Source of the DNA: Halomicrobium sp. LC1Hm
GTDB lineage: Archaea; Halobacteriota; Halobacteria; Halobacteriales; Haloarculaceae
Direction of reading: 5' to 3'
Length of the DNA: 64,000 bases
Assembly (NCBI RefSeq): GCF_009617995.1
Contig: NZ_CP044129.1
Span: 62,001-126,000 of the forward strand
The notes under the pieces are model-generated. The model saw only the letters and a list, made by a program, of their open reading frames with translations. It was not told the origin of the DNA and did no database searches. Below are positions 53,940 through 62,201 of the stretch, piece by piece. Made by a program: the position numbers and the translations under genes. The stretch's first letter is position 1, and each line of letters starts with the position of its first letter.

Positions 53940-54485
53940 ATGGACGTACTCGCGATCGTGGCGACGGCGCTGTGGGCGATGTTACCGGCGTACGTCCCCA
54001 ACAACGCGGCCGTCCTCGCCGGAGGGGGACGGCCGATCGACGGGGGACGGACGTGGGGGGACCGACGGCTCCTGGGCGACGGGAAGACCTGGCGCGGGAC
54101 CGCTGCCGGCACGCTCGCGGGGACGGCGCTGGCGCTGGCGCTCAACGCCGTCTCCGAGCCGGTCGCCGCGACGCTGGGGGTCGTCGCCGACCCGTTCCCG
54201 GTGGTGGCCGGCCTGGGGCTGGCACTCGGCGCGATGGTCGGCGACATCGGCGCTTCGTTCCTCAAGCGTCGCACCGGTCGCGAACGCGGGGCGGCGTTTC
54301 CGGGGCTCGACCAGCTCGATTTCGTCGTCGGGGCGCTCGCGCTGGCGACGCTGTTCGCACCGGAGTGGGCGCTGGCGACGTTCAGGCCGCCGGTACTGGT
54401 CGCAGTCGTCGTGATCACGCCGCTCTTGCACGTCGTCACCAACGGCATCGCGTACGCGCTGGGGCTGAAAGACGAGCCGTGGTGA
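53940..54485 (+). CDS. carS: CDP-archaeol synthase
   Basis: A 181-residue membrane enzyme that activates unsaturated archaetidic acid with CTP in archaeal phospholipid synthesis. Family stretches are [37 protein letters not shown] and [18 protein letters not shown], with about five helices. The long upstream frame from 53796 is antisense to the proline dehydrogenase gene; a TATA-like GTTAAG 28 bases before 53940 supports this ATG as leaderless. It is a signature gene of archaea and supports the taxonomic reading of the window. Confidence 0.92.
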   Translation: MDVLAIVATALWAMLPAYVPNNAAVLAGGGRPIDGGRTWGDRRLLGDGKTWRGTAAGTLAGTALALALNAVSEPVAATLGVVADPFPVVAGLGLALGAMVGDIGASFLKRRTGRERGAAFPGLDQLDFVVGALALATLFAPEWALATFRPPVLVAVVVITPLLHVVTNGIAYALGLKDEPW

Positions 54486-54570
54486 TCGGCGGGCCGGGAT
54501 CTCACGGGGCGTGTTCGCCGAGAGCGACGAAAGTGGTGGGCTTTTCTACGCTGGCCGACGACCAACGTGT

Positions 54571-55704
54571 ATGACGACAGCGACGACGGTGCGGCTGGCG
54601 ACGCGGGGCTCGGACCTGGCCCTGCGTCAGGCCGCGACCGTCACCGAGACGCTCGAAGCGCGGGGGTACACGGTCGAGATCGTCGAGGTAGAGACGACCG
54701 GCGACCAGATTCGCGACGAACTGATCCACCGGCTGGGCAAGACCGGCGCGTTCGTCCGCAGCCTCGACGAACAGGTCGTCGAGGGCGAGGTCGACGCCGC
54801 CGTCCACTCGATGAAAGACGTGCCGACCGAACAGCCCGACGAGCTGGTCGTCGCTGGCGTTCCCCAGCGGGAGTCGCCCGACGACGTGCTGGTGACGCCG
54901 GACGGAGCCACCGTCGAGGAGCTGCCCGACGGCGCGACCGTCGGCACGTCGAGCCTCCGTCGAAAGGCCCAGCTGCTTGCCGAGCGACCGGATCTCGACG
55001 TGCAGCCGCTCCGTGGCAACGTCGACACGCGCATCGAGAAGCTGCTCGCGCCGACCCTCCAGGCCGAACACGAGGAGCGCAGCGAGGCCGAGAAAGAGCG
55101 AAAGGAGAGCGTCGACGACGAGGAGTACGAATTCCCCTACGAGCAAGACGTCGAGACGTGGTTCGACGGGCTCACCGAGATCGAGCGCCAGGCGCTGGGC
55201 CGCGAGGTCGAGACGGCGTACGACGCCGTCGTCCTCGCTCGCGCGGGCCTGGAACGGGCCGGGCTGCTCCACCACGTCGAGTACCAGTCGCTCCCGACCG
55301 GGACGTTCATTCCCGCGCCCGGCCAGGGCGCGCTGGCGGTCACCGCGACCGACGGCGAGTTCGCACAGGAGCTCAACGACGCCCTCGACCACCCGCGCTC
55401 GCGGGCGGAGACGACCGTCGAGCGGACCGTCCTCGACGAGCTGGGCGGGGGATGTGTCGCACCGCTTGGCGTCCACGCGATCTTGCAGGGCAGCGTGATC
55501 CGGACGACCGTGCGCGTCCTCGACCAGGCGGGCGAGCAGGAGGTCACCGCCACGCGTGACCTCTCGGCGGATCGCCACGTCGACGACGCGCGAGCGTTCG
55601 CCGCCGATCTGGCGCAACAGGGCGCGGCCGACCTGATCGAGCAGGCCAAGCGAGCGGGCGAGGGCGGCGACGCGGCGACGGCCCAGGGAGCCGGCGACGA
55701 ATGA
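54571..55704 (+). CDS. hemC: Hydroxymethylbilane synthase (porphobilinogen deaminase)
   Basis: A 377-residue enzyme that polymerises four porphobilinogens. Family motifs are VRLATRGSDLALRQA, GDQIRDELI, DAAVHSMKDVPTEQPDE and the cofactor Cys in LGGGCVAPLGVHAI. Residues about 159-205 are an acidic charged insertion (EEYEFPYEQDVETWFDG) missing in bacterial HemC, which explains the extra length. The frame opens at 54511; the ATG at 54571 begins the conserved core. It overlaps the next gene by 4 bases (ATGA). Confidence 0.95.
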   Translation: MTTATTVRLATRGSDLALRQAATVTETLEARGYTVEIVEVETTGDQIRDELIHRLGKTGAFVRSLDEQVVEGEVDAAVHSMKDVPTEQPDELVVAGVPQRESPDDVLVTPDGATVEELPDGATVGTSSLRRKAQLLAERPDLDVQPLRGNVDTRIEKLLAPTLQAEHEERSEAEKERKESVDDEEYEFPYEQDVETWFDGLTEIERQALGREVETAYDAVVLARAGLERAGLLHHVEYQSLPTGTFIPAPGQGALAVTATDGEFAQELNDALDHPRSRAETTVERTVLDELGGGCVAPLGVHAILQGSVIRTTVRVLDQAGEQEVTATRDLSADRHVDDARAFAADLAQQGAADLIEQAKRAGEGGDAATAQGAGDE

Positions 55705-56516
55705 GCGACGAGACGGGCGACGACGCGGCGACCGGTACGGTCTATCTCGTCGGCTCTGGTCCCGGCGATCCGGAGCTGCTGACGGTGAAGGCAAAGCGGC
55801 TGCTCGAAGCGGCCGACGTGGTGCTACACGACAAGCTCCCCGGGCCGGAGATCATCGGCATGATCCCCGAGGCGAAACGCGAGGACGTGGGCAAGCGCGC
55901 GGGCGGCGAGTGGACGCCCCAGGAGTACACGAACCGTCGCCTCGTGGAGCTGGCCCGCGAGGGCAAGGACGTGGTGCGGCTCAAGGGCGGCGATCCCACG
56001 GTGTTTGGCCGCGGCGGCGAGGAGCTCGTCCACCTCGCACAGCACGGCGTTCCGGTCGAAATCGTCCCCGGCATCACGTCGGCCGTCGCCGGTCCGGCGG
56101 CCGCCGGCATCCCGGTCACCCACCGCGATCACGCGTCGTCGGTGTCGTTCGTCACCGGCCACGAAGACCCCACGAAGTCGGAGTCGGCCGTCGACTGGGA
56201 GGCACTCGCCGCGACCGGCGGCACCATCGTCGTCCTGATGGGCGTCGGCAAGCTGCCAGAGTACACGGCCGCGCTCCGTGAGGCCGGCATGGACCCCGAG
56301 ACCCCGGTCGCGTTGATCGAACGGGCGACCTGGCCCGGCCAGCAGGTCGCGACGGGCACCCTCGACAGTATCGTCGACGCCCGCGACGCGGCCGGTATCG
56401 AGCCCCCAGCGATCACCGTCATCGGCGACGTGGCGGCGACGCGGGCGGCGGTGCTGGAGTTCCTCGTCGGAACGGCGGACGACTCGGCGGGCGACGGCGG
56501 TGACGACGATGCGTGA
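55701..56516 (+). CDS. Uroporphyrinogen-III C-methyltransferase
   Basis: A 271-residue SUMT-type enzyme that makes precorrin-2 from uroporphyrinogen III, the branch towards siroheme, alternative heme and cobalamin. The signatures are YLVGSGPGDPELLTVKAKRL, VRLKGGDPTVFGRGGEE and PGITSAVAGPAAAGIPVTHRD. A short acidic tail of about 20 residues follows. It starts in the hemC stop (ATGA) and overlaps hemD by 8 bases, so hemC, this gene and hemD form one coupled operon. The symbol cobA or sumT would be used. Confidence 0.94.
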   Translation: MSDETGDDAATGTVYLVGSGPGDPELLTVKAKRLLEAADVVLHDKLPGPEIIGMIPEAKREDVGKRAGGEWTPQEYTNRRLVELAREGKDVVRLKGGDPTVFGRGGEELVHLAQHGVPVEIVPGITSAVAGPAAAGIPVTHRDHASSVSFVTGHEDPTKSESAVDWEALAATGGTIVVLMGVGKLPEYTAALREAGMDPETPVALIERATWPGQQVATGTLDSIVDARDAAGIEPPAITVIGDVAATRAAVLEFLVGTADDSAGDGGDDDA

Positions 56517-57261
56517 GGAGCCACGGCTCAGCGTCGCCGTGTTCCGTCCCGACGACGAGCGGACCACCCGAGCCGTCGCGTTGCTGGAGTCGCTCGGTGC
56601 CGACCCGGTCCCGGACCCGATGCTCGCCGTCGAGGCGACCGGGGCGCGGCCCCGATCCGACGCGGACTACGTCGTCCTCACGAGCAAGACCGGCGTCGAG
56701 CTGGCCACAGAGGCCGGGTGGGACCCCGGCGACGCGACCGTCTGTGCGATCGGCCGGCCCACCGCAGACGTACTCGAAGACGCCGGCTACGCGGTCGATC
56801 TGGTGCCCGAGGAGTACTCCTCGACCGGCCTGGTCGCCGCGCTGGAAGACGATGTCGACGGCGCACGCGTCGAGGTAGCGCGCTCGGATCACGGCTCGGC
56901 GGTCCTGACCGACGGACTGGAAGCGGCCGGCACGTACGTCCACGAGACGGTCCTCTACCGGCTCGTCCGGCCCGAGGGGGCCGGAGCGTCGACGGAGCGT
57001 GCGGCGGCCGGCGACCTCGACGCCGCGCTGTTCACCTCCTCGTTGACCGTCCGGCACTTCCTCGCGGCCGCCGACGAGCGGGGACTCCGAGAGGAAGCGA
57101 TCGAGGGACTGAACGACGCCGTCGTCGGCGCGATCGGCGAACCGACCCGTGAGACGGCCACGGACGCGGGCATCGACGTCGACGTCGTCCCCGACACCGC
57201 CGACTTCGAGACGCTGGCGACGACGGCAGTCGAGGCGGCCGCGCCGAGTCACCGCGAGTGA
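56509..57261 (+). CDS. hemD: Uroporphyrinogen-III synthase
   Basis: A 250-residue enzyme that cyclises hydroxymethylbilane with ring D inversion. HemD sequences are very variable; the two-lobe pattern with SVAVFRPDDERTTRAV, DYVVLTSKTGVELATEAG, CAIGRPTADVLEDAG and FTSSLTVRHFLAAA supports the call, as does the operon position after hemC and the methyltransferase. The ATG at 56509 is chosen over the earlier frame start at 56500. Its TGA stop is shared with the start of an E1 fragment. Confidence 0.9.
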   Translation: MREEPRLSVAVFRPDDERTTRAVALLESLGADPVPDPMLAVEATGARPRSDADYVVLTSKTGVELATEAGWDPGDATVCAIGRPTADVLEDAGYAVDLVPEEYSSTGLVAALEDDVDGARVEVARSDHGSAVLTDGLEAAGTYVHETVLYRLVRPEGAGASTERAAAGDLDAALFTSSLTVRHFLAAADERGLREEAIEGLNDAVVGAIGEPTRETATDAGIDVDVVPDTADFETLATTAVEAAAPSHRE

Positions 57262-57285
57262 CACTGTCGGCTGTGACGTTACAGT
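57260..57285 (+). repeat. E1 palindromic repeat, left-arm fragment h
   Basis: The sequence GACACTGTCGGCTGTGACG follows the hemD stop without a gap and matches the left arm of E1. The centre and the right arm are missing. Confidence 0.55.
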
Positions 57286-57353
57286 AAACGGGACGAGCAG
57301 AGGGGCGGGCGACCGGATCGCTGGGAACCCACCCAGAGCCGCGAAACGCGGTC

Positions 57354-57360
57354 TTTAAAC
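57354..57360 (+). promoter_or_regulatory. TATA box of the sulfatase-like gene
   Basis: TTTAAAC is centred about 28 bases before the ATG at 57384. It supports this start over the frame opening at 57363. Confidence 0.6.
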
Positions 57361-57383
57361 TCGTGGACGATGCCGTACTCAGT

Positions 57384-58904
57384 ATGACTGGTGCGGACGG
57401 GACGAACGTGCTCTTCGTCGTGCTCGATACGGTCCGCAAGGACCACCTCTCGGCGTACGGGTACGACGAGCCGACGACCCCGACCCTGGAGGCGTTCGCC
57501 GAGGAAGCGGCGGTCTTCGAACACGCCGTCGCGCCGGCCCCCTGGACTCTGCCGGTCCACGCCTCCCTGTTTACGGGGCTGTACCCCTCCGAACACGAGG
57601 CCACCCAGGAGGACCCCTATCTCGACGGGGCGACTACGCTGGCCGAGTCGCTGTCTTCGGCCGGCTACGACACGGCCTGTTACTCCTCGAACGCCTGGAT
57701 CACGCCCTACACGAACCTCACCGCGGGGTTCGACGACCACGACAACTTCTTCCAGATCATGCCCAGCGAACTCCTCTCGGGGCCGCTGGCCCGGATCTGG
57801 CAGACGATGAACGACAGCGACACCCTGCGGGGCGTCGCCGATCGGATGGTCCAGCTGGGCAACAAGTTCCACGAGTACTTCGCCTCCGAGGGCGGGGGCG
57901 ACACGAAGACCCCCGCCGTGATCGACAAGACGATGGACTTTATCGACGACTCGGAGAACTTCTTCACGTTCATCAACCTGATGGACGCCCACCTCCCTTA
58001 CCACCCGCCCGAGGAGTACGTCGAGCAGTTCGCCCCCGGCGTCGACTCCACCGAGGTGTGCCAGAACTCCAAGGAGTTCAACTGCGGCGCTCGCGACATC
58101 GACGACGCGGAGTGGGACGACATCGAGGGGCTGTACGACGCCGAGATCCGCCACATCGACGACCAGCTCGACCGGCTCTTTACCCACCTCAAGGAGACCG
58201 GTCAGTGGGAAGAGACGATGGTCGTCGTAGTGGCCGACCACGGCGAACTCCACGGCGAGCACGACCTCTACGGCCACGAGTTCTGCATCTACGATCCGCT
58301 GGTGAACGTCCCCTGTATGGTCAAACACCCCGAGATCGAGCCCGAACGCGACGACGAAACGGTCGTCGAACTCGTCGACCTGTATCACTCCGTGCTGGAC
58401 GCGACCGGCGTCGCGGGCGACGGCGTCTCGCTCGATTCCGCTCGCTCCCTGCTCTCGACGGAGTATCGCGAGTTCGCCGGGGAAACCCCGAACGGTGCGG
58501 GCGCACACGGCCCCCGCGGTGACGTTGGCTTCGTCGAGTACCACCAGCCGGTCGTCGAGCTCCGCCAGCTGGAGGGGAAAGCCAGCGCGGCCGGCATCTC
58601 CCTGGAGACAGCGTCGCGGTTCTACTCCCGGATGGGCGCGGCCCGTTCGCCCGAGGGCAAGTACATCCACTGTACGCGCATCCCGGACGAGGCCTACCGG
58701 ATCGACAGCGACCCCGGCGAGACCGAGGACCGTGCGGGCGGTGACGACGAACTGCTGGCCGACCTCGAAGCGGAGCTGCGCGACTTCGTCGACCGCGTCG
58801 ACGCCGACTGGCCCGACGAGGCCGACGGCACCGACGGCGAGGTGCTGGACTCGATGGACGACGACGCGAAGGATCGCCTGAAAGACCTGGGCTACATCGA
58901 CTGA
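57384..58904 (+). CDS. Sulfatase-like alkaline phosphatase superfamily protein
   Basis: A 506-residue soluble enzyme of the sulfatase/phosphotransferase fold. It starts with NVLFVVLDTVRKDHLSAYGY (metal-binding Asp15) and later has VVVVADHGELHGEHDLYGHE with further metal ligands. At the catalytic position sulfatases have C/SxPxR; here the sequence is WTLPVHASLFTG with Thr55, which resembles phosphoethanolamine transferases and phosphodiesterases more than true sulfatases. The substrate is unknown. The flippase-like membrane gene follows 2 bases downstream, so the two may act on a lipid-linked or surface glycan. Confidence 0.8.
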   Translation: MTGADGTNVLFVVLDTVRKDHLSAYGYDEPTTPTLEAFAEEAAVFEHAVAPAPWTLPVHASLFTGLYPSEHEATQEDPYLDGATTLAESLSSAGYDTACYSSNAWITPYTNLTAGFDDHDNFFQIMPSELLSGPLARIWQTMNDSDTLRGVADRMVQLGNKFHEYFASEGGGDTKTPAVIDKTMDFIDDSENFFTFINLMDAHLPYHPPEEYVEQFAPGVDSTEVCQNSKEFNCGARDIDDAEWDDIEGLYDAEIRHIDDQLDRLFTHLKETGQWEETMVVVVADHGELHGEHDLYGHEFCIYDPLVNVPCMVKHPEIEPERDDETVVELVDLYHSVLDATGVAGDGVSLDSARSLLSTEYREFAGETPNGAGAHGPRGDVGFVEYHQPVVELRQLEGKASAAGISLETASRFYSRMGAARSPEGKYIHCTRIPDEAYRIDSDPGETEDRAGGDDELLADLEAELRDFVDRVDADWPDEADGTDGEVLDSMDDDAKDRLKDLGYID

Positions 58905-58906
58905 TC

Positions 58907-59938
58907 GTGAGCGACGACGCAGGCGGGATCGGTGGCCTGTTCGACCGTCGGACAGTCGTCCAGACCGTCCTGGGGTTCGCCGTCGCCGGACTCGTCCTCT
59001 CCGTGCTGGTCGATTTCGTCGGGACGCGCAACGTCCTCGATCGGCTGGCGACGGCAGAGTTGCGCTGGCTGGCGATGGGCTGTCTCTCGACGCTGCTCTG
59101 TCTCACGTTCTGGGGGAAAGCCTGGCAGATCGTCCTGGACGTGGCCGGCGTCCGCGAGTCGTTTCGCCGACTGGTCGTGACCTACTACGCCGCGACGTTC
59201 GCCAACTACGTGACGCCGCTGGGCCAGGCCGGCGGCGAGCCCTTCATCGCCTACGTGCTCTCGCGAGACACGGACGCCAGCTACGAGGACGCGCTGGCCT
59301 CGGTCGTCACCGCGGACCTGCTGAACCTCTTTCCGTTCGTCACCTTCTCCGGGGTGGGGTTCGCAGCCCTGCTATACCAGTCGTCGCTGCCGGCAGTGCT
59401 GGAACCACTCGCTGTGGCGCTGTTCGCCATCGCACTCGGGGTCCCGGTGCTCGCGGCGGTCGGCTGGCGCTACCGGCTGTCGCTGGGACGAGTCGGTGCC
59501 AGAGTCGTGGTACCGATCGTCCGACTCCTGCCGCGCCTGACCGTCGACGGGCTCCAGAGCCGCCTCGCGGAACTGGACGAGGCCTTCCAGCGGATCGCGA
59601 CGGATCGGAGAGCGCTCGTGCGGGCGCTTGGCTACTCGTACGTCGGCTGGATCTTCTTCGCGCTCCCGCTGTACTTCGTCGGGATGGCCGTCGGCGACGC
59701 TGCGATCCCGCTCTTGCTCGTCTTCTTCATCGTCCCCGCGAGCACGCTGGGCGGGCTCGCGCCCTCGCCGGGAGGCTCGGGCGCGGTCGAGGCGTTCCTG
59801 GTGGTGCTGATCGTCGCGCTCACGCCGATCGCCAGCGACGGGGCGACCGCCATCTCGATTCTCTACCGGGTCGCGAGCTACGTCTTCGCGCTCCTCGTGG
59901 GCGGCGCGGCGGCGGTGTTCGTGCTCCGGCGGAGCTAG
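58907..59938 (+). CDS. Lysylphosphatidylglycerol synthase/flippase-like membrane protein
   Basis: A 343-residue protein of the UPF0104 (LPG synthase transmembrane) family with eight or more helices. Conserved segments are YYAATFANYVTPLGQAGGEP, VTADLLNLFPFVTFSGVGF and STLGGLAPSPGGSGAVEAF. Such proteins flip or move lipids, and in haloarchaea they occur near glycan or sulfatase-like genes. The GTG start at 58907 is 2 bases after the stop of the sulfatase-like gene, so they are one operon. Confidence 0.82.
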   Translation: MSDDAGGIGGLFDRRTVVQTVLGFAVAGLVLSVLVDFVGTRNVLDRLATAELRWLAMGCLSTLLCLTFWGKAWQIVLDVAGVRESFRRLVVTYYAATFANYVTPLGQAGGEPFIAYVLSRDTDASYEDALASVVTADLLNLFPFVTFSGVGFAALLYQSSLPAVLEPLAVALFAIALGVPVLAAVGWRYRLSLGRVGARVVVPIVRLLPRLTVDGLQSRLAELDEAFQRIATDRRALVRALGYSYVGWIFFALPLYFVGMAVGDAAIPLLLVFFIVPASTLGGLAPSPGGSGAVEAFLVVLIVALTPIASDGATAISILYRVASYVFALLVGGAAAVFVLRRS

Positions 59939-59977
59939 GGCCGTGCGCCACCACCGTGGTGTGCCCCCAGATCCCTC

Positions 59978-60105
59978 GCTCGACACTGCCTCGCGACCGG
60001 GACTACCCCGATTCCCACGCCCGAACGAGTGCTGTCAGCGTCTCGTTGACCGGCACCGCCACATCCGCAGACTGCTCTACGACGTAGCCGTTGATCGCGT
60101 CGATC
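59978..60105 (-). pseudogene. Duplicated 3' fragment of panE
   Basis: A 128-bp block nearly identical to the last part of panE and its downstream sequence (60181-60308), shifted by 203 bases. It keeps the codons for GYVVEQSADVAVPVNETLTA and the following residues, but the reading frame is cut at 60106 in a T-run. It is a truncated partial duplication with no start. Confidence 0.85.
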
Positions 60106-60180
60106 CACCTTTTTCCTGCGGGGGTATCCTCGCCGCGCTGCGGGGACCCCCTTGCAAAAACGTGGGCGAAAAAGCTGGTC
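60106..60180. terminator. Inverted repeat between the panE end and its duplicate
   Basis: CCTTTTTCCTGCGGGGGT and ACCCCCTTGCAAAAACG form an imperfect hairpin with T-runs on both strands. A related arrangement lies after the DUF5789 gene. It sits between convergent genes and may end both transcripts. Confidence 0.4.
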
Positions 60181-60205
60181 GCTCGGCACTGCCTCGCGAC
60201 CGGGA

Positions 60206-61084
60206 CTAGCTCGATTCCCACGCTCGCACGAGCGCGGTCAGCGTCTCGTTGACCGGCACCGCCACATCCGCAGACTGCTCTACGACGTAGCCGTTGATCG
60301 CGTCGATCTCGGTCTGTCGTCCGTCGGCCACGTCCTGCAACATCGAGGAGTGGTTCGCGGCGGTGTCCGTGGCCACCTGCGCCATCGCCTCGGCGGCCCG
60401 TTCGTCCGACAGATCGACGCCGTGCTCGCGGGCCACGGCCGCCGTTTCCCGTGCAGCACGCTCGGCGACGCGCCGGGCCGGGCCGTCGACGAGCGCGCCG
60501 TTGGGAACGCGGGCCAACGCCGTCGTGGCGTTGATCCCGGCGTTGACCGCCAGCTTCTCCCAGAGCCGTCGCGGCATGTCGTCGGCGACGGTGGTCTCGA
60601 CACCGGCGTCGGTAAACGCCGCCCCAGCACGGTCGGCCGGCGCGGAGTGGCCGCCCTCGCGGGGGCCCAGCACGACCTCGCCGACGCCGGTACACGCGAC
60701 CACGCCGGGTTCGGTCAGGCGTGCGCCGTAGGTACAGGTGCCCGCGAGGACGGGACAGTCCAGTCGCTGGGCGAGCGTCGCCTCGTTTCCCATGCCGTTC
60801 TGCAGCGAGAGACAGGCGTCGAGTGCCGTGTCAGAAAGCGCCGCGGCGGCCGCGTCGGTGTCACCGGCCGTGACCGTCACGACGGCGAGGGCTGCCGCGG
60901 CGGGCGGCGTCGTCCCCGCGGCCGGGCCCACGTGGGCTTCGATCGCACCCTCGACCGTCAGCCCCGATCGCTCGACCGTTCTGACGTGTGGCTCGCGCCC
61001 GACCAGAGTCACGTCGTGGCTGCGTGCCAGCAGCCCGCCGATCAGACTGCCGAGGCTCCCCGCCCCGAAGACGAAGACGTCCAT
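60206..61084 (-). CDS. panE: 2-dehydropantoate 2-reductase
   Basis: A 292-residue ketopantoate reductase that makes pantoate for coenzyme A. The nucleotide-binding start is VFGAGSLGSLIGGLLA, followed by SLQNGMGNE and the catalytic Lys in RRLWEKLAVNAGINATTAL. The C-terminal conserved TEIDAINGYVV is present. In archaea PanE may prefer NADH or NADPH; this cannot be decided here. The ATG at 61084 gives the glycine-rich start; the frame extends upstream to 61312. Its last 100 bases are duplicated downstream. Confidence 0.92.
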   Translation of the reverse strand: MDVFVFGAGSLGSLIGGLLARSHDVTLVGREPHVRTVERSGLTVEGAIEAHVGPAAGTTPPAAAALAVVTVTAGDTDAAAAALSDTALDACLSLQNGMGNEATLAQRLDCPVLAGTCTYGARLTEPGVVACTGVGEVVLGPREGGHSAPADRAGAAFTDAGVETTVADDMPRRLWEKLAVNAGINATTALARVPNGALVDGPARRVAERAARETAAVAREHGVDLSDERAAEAMAQVATDTAANHSSMLQDVADGRQTEIDAINGYVVEQSADVAVPVNETLTALVRAWESS

Positions 61085-61161
61085 GCGCCCACTCCGTCGC
61101 GGGTGCTGAAAAACGCGACGGGGATCACCACCCACTTGCCGCGCCGTCGCCAACGACGGGT

Positions 61162-61641
61162 ATGACCGACGGATCCGCTTCAGACGATCCCCTCGCCGAC
61201 GCCGAGTGGCCGGCCGAGACGCCGCGGTACCGCCTCGTCGTCCCGGCGACGGCCTCGGAGCTGGCGTCGATCGAGCTGCTGGCGACGGTGCTCGACGAGA
61301 GTCCGCGATCACCGGCCACGGCCACCGTCCGCGTGGGGACCGGCCGGCGGGACGACCGCGACCGCATCCGTCACGCGCTGGCCGATCTGGCCGCCCACTC
61401 CGACATGGCGGTCGGCCACGAGGAGACCAGCGGGACGGTGCCGCTGACCGACGGCACGTTCGACGCGCTCGCAGACGTGTCCCCGGAGATCCGGACGCTG
61501 GTAGTTCGGGACGACGACGGACTCGCGCTCGTCACGCGGCGCGACGAACAATTCACGTTCGCCGTGCCCGACGAGGCGATCGAGGGCGTCGAGTCGTCGC
61601 TGCCGTCGTCGCTGCGAGAGCGACTCGAAGAGGTCTCGTAG
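61162..61641 (+). CDS. Haloarchaeal protein of unknown function
   Basis: A 159-residue acidic protein, beginning MTDGSASDDPLADAEWPAE, with several beta-strand like segments (TATVRVGTGRRDDRDR, IRTLVVRDDDGLALVT) and a helical end (AIEGVESSLPSSLRERL). No signal, membrane segment or metal motif is visible. I do not recognise the family. The ATG at 61162 is chosen within a longer frame that is antisense to panE. It is divergent from panE. Confidence 0.6.
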   Translation: MTDGSASDDPLADAEWPAETPRYRLVVPATASELASIELLATVLDESPRSPATATVRVGTGRRDDRDRIRHALADLAAHSDMAVGHEETSGTVPLTDGTFDALADVSPEIRTLVVRDDDGLALVTRRDEQFTFAVPDEAIEGVESSLPSSLRERLEEVS

Positions 61642-61671
61642 CGGAGGGGACAGGCCGCCGTTCGTCTGCTC

Positions 61672-61707
61672 CGAGATTCTCACTCGCTTCGCTCGCTCCG
61701 AATCTCG
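61672..61707 (+). terminator. Hairpin before E1 copy e
   Basis: CGAGATTC and GAATCTCG form a perfect 8-bp stem around a loop rich in CGCTTCGCTCGC. It follows the unknown gene and precedes E1 copy e between convergent genes. Confidence 0.4.
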
Positions 61708-61716
61708 CTCGTGCTC

Positions 61717-61796
61717 ATACTGCCGGCTGTCCGTCTGTCACGAATGTTGCGACCCCGTGGTCGCACATATCTTGCAACAGTGACAGCCAGCAGTAT
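61717..61796 (-). repeat. E1 palindromic repeat, copy e (second subtype)
   Basis: Read on the minus strand it matches copy c: outer arms ATACTGCTGGCTGT / ACAGCCGGCAGTAT and centre GCGACCACGGGGTCGC. It is inserted between the convergent ends of the unknown gene and the rubredoxin-like gene. Confidence 0.85.
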
Positions 61797-61843
61797 CACT
61801 CGGACTGATTCGCTGTTCGGGCCTGACACCCTCACTGTGCAAA

Positions 61844-62146
61844 TCAGTCCTCAGTCCAGTAGTAGATGTCCTCCTTCGGCGCACCGCAGTCGGGGCACTC
61901 CTCGGGGATGTCCTCGATCTCGCCCATCGCGCCACAGTCCCAGCACCGCCACATCAGTTCGGCCTCTCCGGACTCACCGGCGCGGACGTGTTCGATCGAC
62001 ATGGCGGCCATGCCGCCTTCGAGCGTGACGTAGAACCCCCCCTCGTCGAACCCGCGGATCGTCCCGAGTCGCTGGCCGTCCTCGTCGTAGACGGTCTCTC
62101 CGAAGCCCAGTCCCATGTCGCTGGCCGCGTCTGGCATCTCTGACAT
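61844..62146 (-). CDS. Rubredoxin-like zinc-ribbon protein (DUF7130-like)
   Basis: A 100-residue protein. The first 65 residues form a small beta domain (GFGETVYDEDGQRLGTIRGF, EGGFYVTLEGG), and the last 35 residues are a rubrerythrin-type zinc ribbon: CWDCGAMGEIEDIPEECPDC with the fourth cysteine pair closing the site. I associate the layout with the haloarchaeal DUF7130 family. The ATG at 62146 is preferred; a TATA-like CTTTATTGC lies about 29 bases upstream on the minus strand. Metal binding is likely, redox activity uncertain. Confidence 0.78.
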   Translation of the reverse strand: MSEMPDAASDMGLGFGETVYDEDGQRLGTIRGFDEGGFYVTLEGGMAAMSIEHVRAGESGEAELMWRCWDCGAMGEIEDIPEECPDCGAPKEDIYYWTED

Positions 62147-62201
62147 TGTGTAACACAGTTCACACCACACGGCAATAAAGGTCACTGGGAAAACAGGTGC
62201 G

